From assembly GCA_025331445.1 (NCBI GenBank), contig JAIWNE010000053.1:1-64000 (forward strand): 64,000 nt of DNA. Reading direction: 5' to 3'. Positions within the stretch are counted from its first letter, which is position 1, and each line of letters starts with the position of its first letter. The stretch is from Blakeslea trispora. Taxonomy: Eukaryota; Mucoromycota; Mucoromycetes; Mucorales; Choanephoraceae. Below the pieces are notes generated by a model, which did not search any database, was not told the origin of the DNA, and was given only the letters and a program-made list of their open reading frames with translations. The translations under genes and the position numbers were made by a program. Below are positions 58,330-64,000 of this stretch, one piece after another.

Positions 58330-60061
58330 TTATGCAATGCTGAGTAGTTCAAAAAGCATCAGTTGGTACTTGAAAATACTTTACCAAAACAATAACTTAG
58401 TGGTTGCTCGATATAAGGATAATGTGATGAATCAGTTCAATTTTTTACTTGCAGGTTATAGTCTGCAAGACTGTATTTACAATTTTCTTTTTAAAAATAA
58501 AACTAAAGTTGTTTTTTGTAGCATACTCAATGAACAAGGTTCTGATGGTACTTTTGTCAGCTTTTCTAGGAATAGCTGGAAGAGGAGAAAGTACCGAATA
58601 AAGATTTTGGTTCATTTTGCTAAAGTTTTAACATTGTTTGTTTGCTTCAAACAGAATAGGAAATGCGTTAGAGTGCGTCTATCTGGATCGGCTGGAAGAA
58701 GCTCTTGAAAGGTCTACAAGAAATTGCTACCCTTTCGTTCTTAAGGTAAGTTAAAGTTGAGGCACTTGCTCAAAGACTGACAAGCGTGTCGAATTTTAAC
58801 CCTGAAAGGCACGACATTATTTGGTGCGGTAAAGAGTTGCGACGTCGCCCTCTCTTCCAGGCCGATATGCATGAACGTCTCATTAACAAGAACATAAGCA
58901 TCAATTTGAAAGTTGTAGATCGACTGTTCCAGCCAGCAGTTTCACAGGCAACAGATGCAGTAAGATTTAATACATTTAGACGAGTAGGGCGATATTAATG
59001 TTGCATAATATGCAAATAGATTGATCTTGAGGGATTTAAATGCGGAATTGGGAATCTCATATCTATTGTTACCACAACCAGTGCTACTGAGAAATCATTG
59101 ATTAACCGTTCCTTGGAACAAATGTAAGCTTCATCCCTTTAGCATTACCTATTCTCAACCAAGAAGAAAAAGAAAGAGACGTGTGTAAACTAACTAAACA
59201 GGATAATATAGTCTTGAGGTGATTGCAGGTGCAGGAAAGACACTTTCATCATCAGAAGGATCTTTACGTTTTTACATTGTCGACCCTCTGTTGCGAAATT
59301 GCAATGACTTCCTTTTGCAACACGGTCGCAGTGTGTTGTTTTTTTTTCAGGTGAGATCAAGCTTAACGCTATGACCATGTAATTACAAAGTCAAGGGATT
59401 ACCGATGGACGTCTGAAGTATAATGCAGATGGAAAAATCTTGGTGGAAGACTTGACAGAGATTTTACTGTCTGAAGTTTCTTCGTCATACAGCGAGAATT
59501 CCAAAGGCAAAACAAGCTTTGATCATTACAAGGCAATGTTCGGCCTCTTGGTCATGATAAGGACAATCGCCAGCCTGTACAAGTATGGCAGCTCTGAAAC
59601 GTTCTCAAGACTAAAGCTCCATCTTGTCCATACGCACGATAAGTTGGTTCGCACATTGTTTGATTCGATTTTTGACTGTTGCCACCACTCCAAATAGACT
59701 GAGCAATCCGTCACTGGACGATGTCAATACCTGTTCCTGGCGTATGCATGATGAACAAAGAGCAGCGTGTTGGAGTCATTGATGAATTTCGCAAGCAGAA
59801 GAACAACACTGTGCACTTTGTGACCTTCACTCTTACGCTGGCTGTATGTATACCTATTCTTGCTTATTACGTATTTGGAGATACAGAATTAACCTACCTT
59901 TAATATCCCGTATCATATATAGAGTGTACTGGAAGAAACGATGGGTATGCTGGATGTCTTGAAAGATGAGCATGATAAGAAAGAGACAGCTTGGCGATTT
60001 GAAAAAAAAAAAAAAAAAAAGTCCCTTGCTCTTCGCTACTTGAGCTTGTATGCTCTTAAAT
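58330..60061 (+). pseudogene. Family A member, degraded or multi-exon
   Basis: Exon-like pieces in order: ECVYLDRLEEALERSTRN (ending with GTAAGT near 58747), FNPERHDIIWCGKELRRRPL (58790-58960), SLEVIAGAGKTLSSSEGS (59211-59320), and KYNADGKILVEDLTEILLS (59418-59480) continuing to FDHYKAMFGLLVMIRTIAS and TFSRLKLHLVHTHDKL. Then come RVGVIDEFRKQKNNTVHF (~59768) and LEETMGMLDVLKDEHDKKE (~59925). The ADG...E...E core, the FD..K..F.LL.M..T.A signature and the charged C-terminal helix match the 29239-30569 gene. Stops between pieces and an A(18) run near 60001 suggest decay, but some gaps could be introns. Confidence 0.5.
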
Positions 60062-61854
60062 AGTCCGGCTAAACGAGAATAAGCTGATGACGGGCCAAAG
60101 TCGCCAGTTTATATTCTAAATCCATAAATAAATATACATCTTTTGTATAATGCTAGTTTACGACTAGTATTGAGGATATTCACATCATAGAGCATTGGGA
60201 CATTCAAGACAATAAAAACGAAAATTTAATAACAAACTTGTCCATACTATGTATACACTCGTAACAAAATATCAGTAGTCCGTTTGCACTACATTGATGC
60301 AATCGACATTTAGAGTTGACCAGTTGCTTTTGTTTTCTCTCTTAAGCTCCTGTTAAACTAATCGCTGTAAATCGTGATAGCCAAAGACTTATAACAACGC
60401 AGGGAGAGTATCGTTGACGAGATAATTGGCTCCTAGCTTCAATCTTGACACCACTCACCCTTTTCTTTCCGACTTACTTTATTGCTCGTCCGAATTGATT
60501 ATGGTAGTCCTTCCATGTCTTGTCTCTCAACGGTGTGTAATTGATTGTTGATTTTTGAGTGCATTTTCCACCCTTACCTTGTTTCAAGCTATTTTGCTGC
60601 CTAATCACCTTGAAGTTTTTGTTAATGAGCCATCCTGGTAATCGACTGTTATGTGAATTTATCTGGACAATCTTTGTAGCTGACATACAAATCAGATGGG
60701 CTTGTCAATCACTAATGCTTCAAAGTATCAAGTCTCCATTGTCTAAATGCAATTTTTTTACTAATAAATAGAGTGACAATGTATAGGAAACGCAGGATGT
60801 GTTCTAATACAATACAAGTATCATACAAAGATAAAAGAAGAAACACGGCTCGCTTGTTTATTATGAAATTCAAATATCGATTGATTCCTTAAAGAGACCA
60901 AATTGCTTTAAGCTCATGAATCTTCCCTTGCTTTTTAAAGCAAAACTGATTTTCTTGTAGCTTATTCACTGTAGTATTCCTAGATTCAGAAAGACTAAGA
61001 GGGTTGTAACTTTTAAGTAAGCTTCAAAGCAAGACCCTCATATGAAAAATAAAGATTCAAGTTAATCATCTTTCTGAAACAAGCTACTATTTCAGACTAT
61101 CAAGTGAGACGATGTACACAGGATCCAAGTGTTAACAGAATGGCCTCCTCTACTTTTCAAGGATTGTTTCATTGAAGTATTGTATTCAAAGAAATGCTCA
61201 GCTTGTTATAAGGTACAAACAAAGAAGAAGAAAAAGAATCAAATGAGCATTATGTCTTGTTGACTCCAAAGACTTGAGCAATAACATCGATACCAGTGTA
61301 TTTCAACAGACAACTAGTTGTAGAATGCCTGATGTCTTCCATTAGATGTAGCCATACTTAAGGGAAACACAAAAATCCCTCGTACGAATATCACAGTTTA
61401 GTAGCCCTCACAGTAATTTAAAAGAAAGACTGCTGTTTCAATAGGACGACTAAAATGAAGCCAATCTATCAATTAATTGCCATCGCTAAAAGATAATTCC
61501 CGACTACTTTTCCAAAGGATTTTGGTAATTGAACTCGGCATCAAGAGACGAAAGACTACTCCTATCACTGCAAAGAATCTATACTATGAAAGTAAGACAT
61601 ATAGTGAACGAAGCCATATCTTTAGTCAGTGCAAGTCAAGAACTTTGAATAGCGCTACAGGTAGAAAACAACGACAGGAAATACATACAATTTCACAATC
61701 ACAACTTTTTAATCTCTTTCTGATAAGATGAGATCTTTGTGTGACCTTATTTTTTGCCTTTTATGTACGATATTGCCCCTCACACACCCCAGAACTGGAC
61801 CAGTTGCGATGTGACAGAAAGAGAATTTGTTGTTCCTTTCTTTCCTTATTGCTC
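60062..61854. other. Intergenic
   Basis: No supportable gene; AT-rich. The last ~100 bp are presumably the promoter and leader of the carrier gene. Confidence 0.4.
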
Positions 61855-63157
61855 ATGGACGCCATCACAGCACTCAACCAAGAGAAGAAACCTATTATTC
61901 CCAAGCTTGCTCAAGATCTTATTGCTGGTACAATTGGAGGCTGGGCTCAGGTGGTTGTTGGTAAGATGACATCTCAATGTCAGATCTCGAGAAAAAAAGA
62001 GGAAAACTAAACACAAAAAAAAAAGGTCATCCTGCCGATACGATTAAAGTACGCATGCAGACTCAACCTTCTCCACCTATATACAATGGTGCCATGGATT
62101 GTCTTAGAAAACTTGTCAAGGAAGAAGGCGTAGGTTTTTTTTATGGCTTATTGGCTGAATACAGTCTGTTGTGATAACATATTTATCATTGGTTTTCTTT
62201 AGCCCAAAGGTCTTTACCGAGGTGTCATGTCTCCCTTTGCTGGTGTTGGTTTTTGGTGAGTTTAGAAATCATAGTTTGAGAGTTAAGGAGGAGGCAAGAC
62301 CTAACATACAATGTATTTCTAGTAATGCAGTCATGTTTATGGCAAATGGATGGTCAAGACGTATGTTGCAAGGTGGTGACGAAAAAAGGACTTTAAGTGT
62401 TGGTAAGACAAGAAAAAAAAAAGAAAGAGCAGAGTGTGCAGACTTGTTAATGTGCAAATATTAGTTGAATATGGTATTGCTGGCTCATTTGCTGGTTCTG
62501 TCATGGCCTTTCTTAACTGTCCTATTGAATTATTGAAAGTTAAGCTACAAACGCAGAATCCTAACGGCTTTGTTAACATTCATGGTGTACATGAACCTGC
62601 TGTAAGTAGAGATTGGGATAAGAAGTAGATAGAATGCTAATCCTGTCTGTCAAAGTATAAAGGTGTGATTGACTGTGGTATCCGAACAGTTCGCGCTCAA
62701 GGCTTACTGGGTATCTATCGTGGCATGGGTATCACTTTATTGAGAGATACACCTAGTTATTTTGCATATTTCGGTAAGCCATACATCTTTTCTTTGGGTC
62801 AAGACAAGAAGAAACTCATGTAATTTTTTTTTTTTAGTTGGTTATGAGGGTTTGAAGAAATTGTTTCAATCTATGAAACAAGACGGAGAACTAGGCACAT
62901 TTGAATTATTGATGGCAGGTGGTTGTTCTGGTTTTGCTGCTTGGATCCCAGCCTATCCTCAGGATGTCATCAAGAGTAACTTTCAAAACGACCTTCGATA
63001 CAAGTCCATTGGTGAAGTAGTAAAGACTTTATACAGAACATCAGGACCCAAGGCATTTATCAATGGTATTGGTCCTACCTTGGTCAGAGCTTTCCCTGCA
63101 AATGCAGCTACTTTCTTTGCCTATGAAATGGCTATGGACTGCATGAAACAATATTAA
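61855..63157 (+). CDS. Mitochondrial carrier (SLC25 family)
   Basis: Seven exons (61855-61960, 62026-62129, 62203-62255, 62323-62402, 62465-62601, 62656-62773, 62838-63157), phases consistent, 305 residues, the standard carrier length. The three repeats show the P-x-[DE]-x-x-[KR] signatures [25 protein letters not shown] and [11 protein letters not shown], each after a membrane helix with small residues ([30 protein letters not shown]). The final repeat ends [18 protein letters not shown], typical of the carnitine/acylcarnitine and basic-amino-acid carrier group (SLC25A20/29/45-48). It is an inner-membrane exchanger; the substrate cannot be fixed from sequence alone. The start is the ATG just before the first conserved helix. 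Confidence 0.9.
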
Positions 63158-64000
63158 GATAAAAACAACAATAAAAATAAACAAACATAATTGACATCAC
63201 TTTTTTAAAGGATGAGCGCTAACAGCAGCGATCAGCACCTGAGGTAACTATGATGTTATCGAGAATTCCATCAATTTAGCTATATGTGAATAAACGAAAT
63301 TTCAATCCACGTCATTCTATAAAATTCACATATTTGGTAATAAACAGATTACATCATGCATCACGTGCAACCAGCTTTTTTGTAAGGTTGTTTCTGTTTA
63401 CTTTCCCTTTTGGTAAGGTGAATGAAATCAAAGGGCCTAAAACCATACAAGAAAAGAAATCAATTAGCAATTAGCCCATTTCAACAAAAGAAGTTAAAAC
63501 CTGAAATTTTTTTTAGTTGAATCTCCCATAGTTCTATAAAGAAAGTAGTGCTTTTCGCCAAAAGAGTAAAAATCGAAACTCTGTGGTTTGTCAATTTTCA
63601 TATTGAATTTTTTAAAAAAAAAAAAGGAAAATAAGCTCATCCAATAGAAAAGTAGAAAGAATTGTTTGACACACAGACCCGTTATTTTGGTAGAAACAAA
63701 ATTTAGCCTATTTTTTTTTAAATGGTCAAATCAATGAAATCTTTATTTTTATAATAGCCAAGGTGGAGGAACTCTTTCAAGGAGAAAACATGCTTTTTTT
63801 TTTCTTGTACTCAAATTGATGTAATGTAAGCTAGGAAAACTTGTTCTATTTTGATCTGCAAGAAGAACCTAGCAGAAAAAAAAAAAAAACTTCTTACTGA
63901 GTATCAAATACCAACCTGTTGGAGCATTGCAACATTGAATTTTTCTTGGGGGACTATCACTCATTATCCTTTATTATTTACAAGTCTATTGTCAATTCAG
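63158..64000. other. Intergenic
   Basis: 3' flank of the carrier gene and AT-rich sequence with several A/T homopolymers; no gene recognised. Confidence 0.4.

Overview
The window looks like a stretch of an early-diverging fungal genome, most likely Mucoromycota/Mucorales. It is AT-rich, its genes have short GT..AG introns, it holds an FTR1/FET3 reductive iron-uptake pair, and it carries an Rrm4-like RNA-binding gene with a C-terminal MLLE domain. It is also full of Tc1/mariner, MULE, pogo and non-LTR elements and of lineage-type hypothetical families. All identifications rest on reading motifs and splice sites by eye; no database search was possible.

Layout. 1-11217: a DNA transposon with ~440-bp terminal inverted repeats. 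Its single gene (minus strand) encodes a DDE-type transposase with a WRN-type DEDDy 3'-5' exonuclease domain inserted between the second and third catalytic acidic residues. A full-length two-ORF LINE (5518-10870) sits inside the right inverted repeat, bounded by a perfect 12-bp target-site duplication. 11345-17422: a LINE relic, then two genes with PD-(D/E)XK-like signatures. 17740-27350: a transposon graveyard (MULE relic, two broken Tc1 copies, an LTR with polypurine tract, and a Tc1/mariner element whose gene may be intact). 15196-17013 and 27354-29612 carry near-identical direct and inverted duplications of two hypothetical gene families, here called A and B, that have repeatedly been joined to each other.

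32291-32952: a stefin-type cystatin with a 9-nt micro-exon. 36024-39146: the ten-exon Rrm4-like gene. 40833-42450: a possible 47-aa spliced gene and a C2H2 fragment. 45721-49234: the divergent FTR1/FET3 pair, whose 400-bp intergenic region holds three perfect ATCWGATAA iron-regulator motifs. 49917-51432: a divergent hexokinase. 51627-54127: a WDR44/Dgr2-like WD40 gene. 54612-56453: a pogo-like transposase relic and an OTU-protease-like gene. 57480-57870: a GC-rich, hairpin-rich tract that may be a non-coding RNA. 58330-60061: a third, degraded member of family A. 61855-63157: a seven-exon mitochondrial carrier.

FTR1 and FET3 act together: the plasma-membrane multicopper ferroxidase oxidises Fe(II) and the permease imports the Fe(III). 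Their shared promoter supports coordinated iron repression. The other single-copy genes (cystatin, Rrm4-like, hexokinase, WD40, carrier) are ordinary chromosomal genes with no evident functional link to one another.
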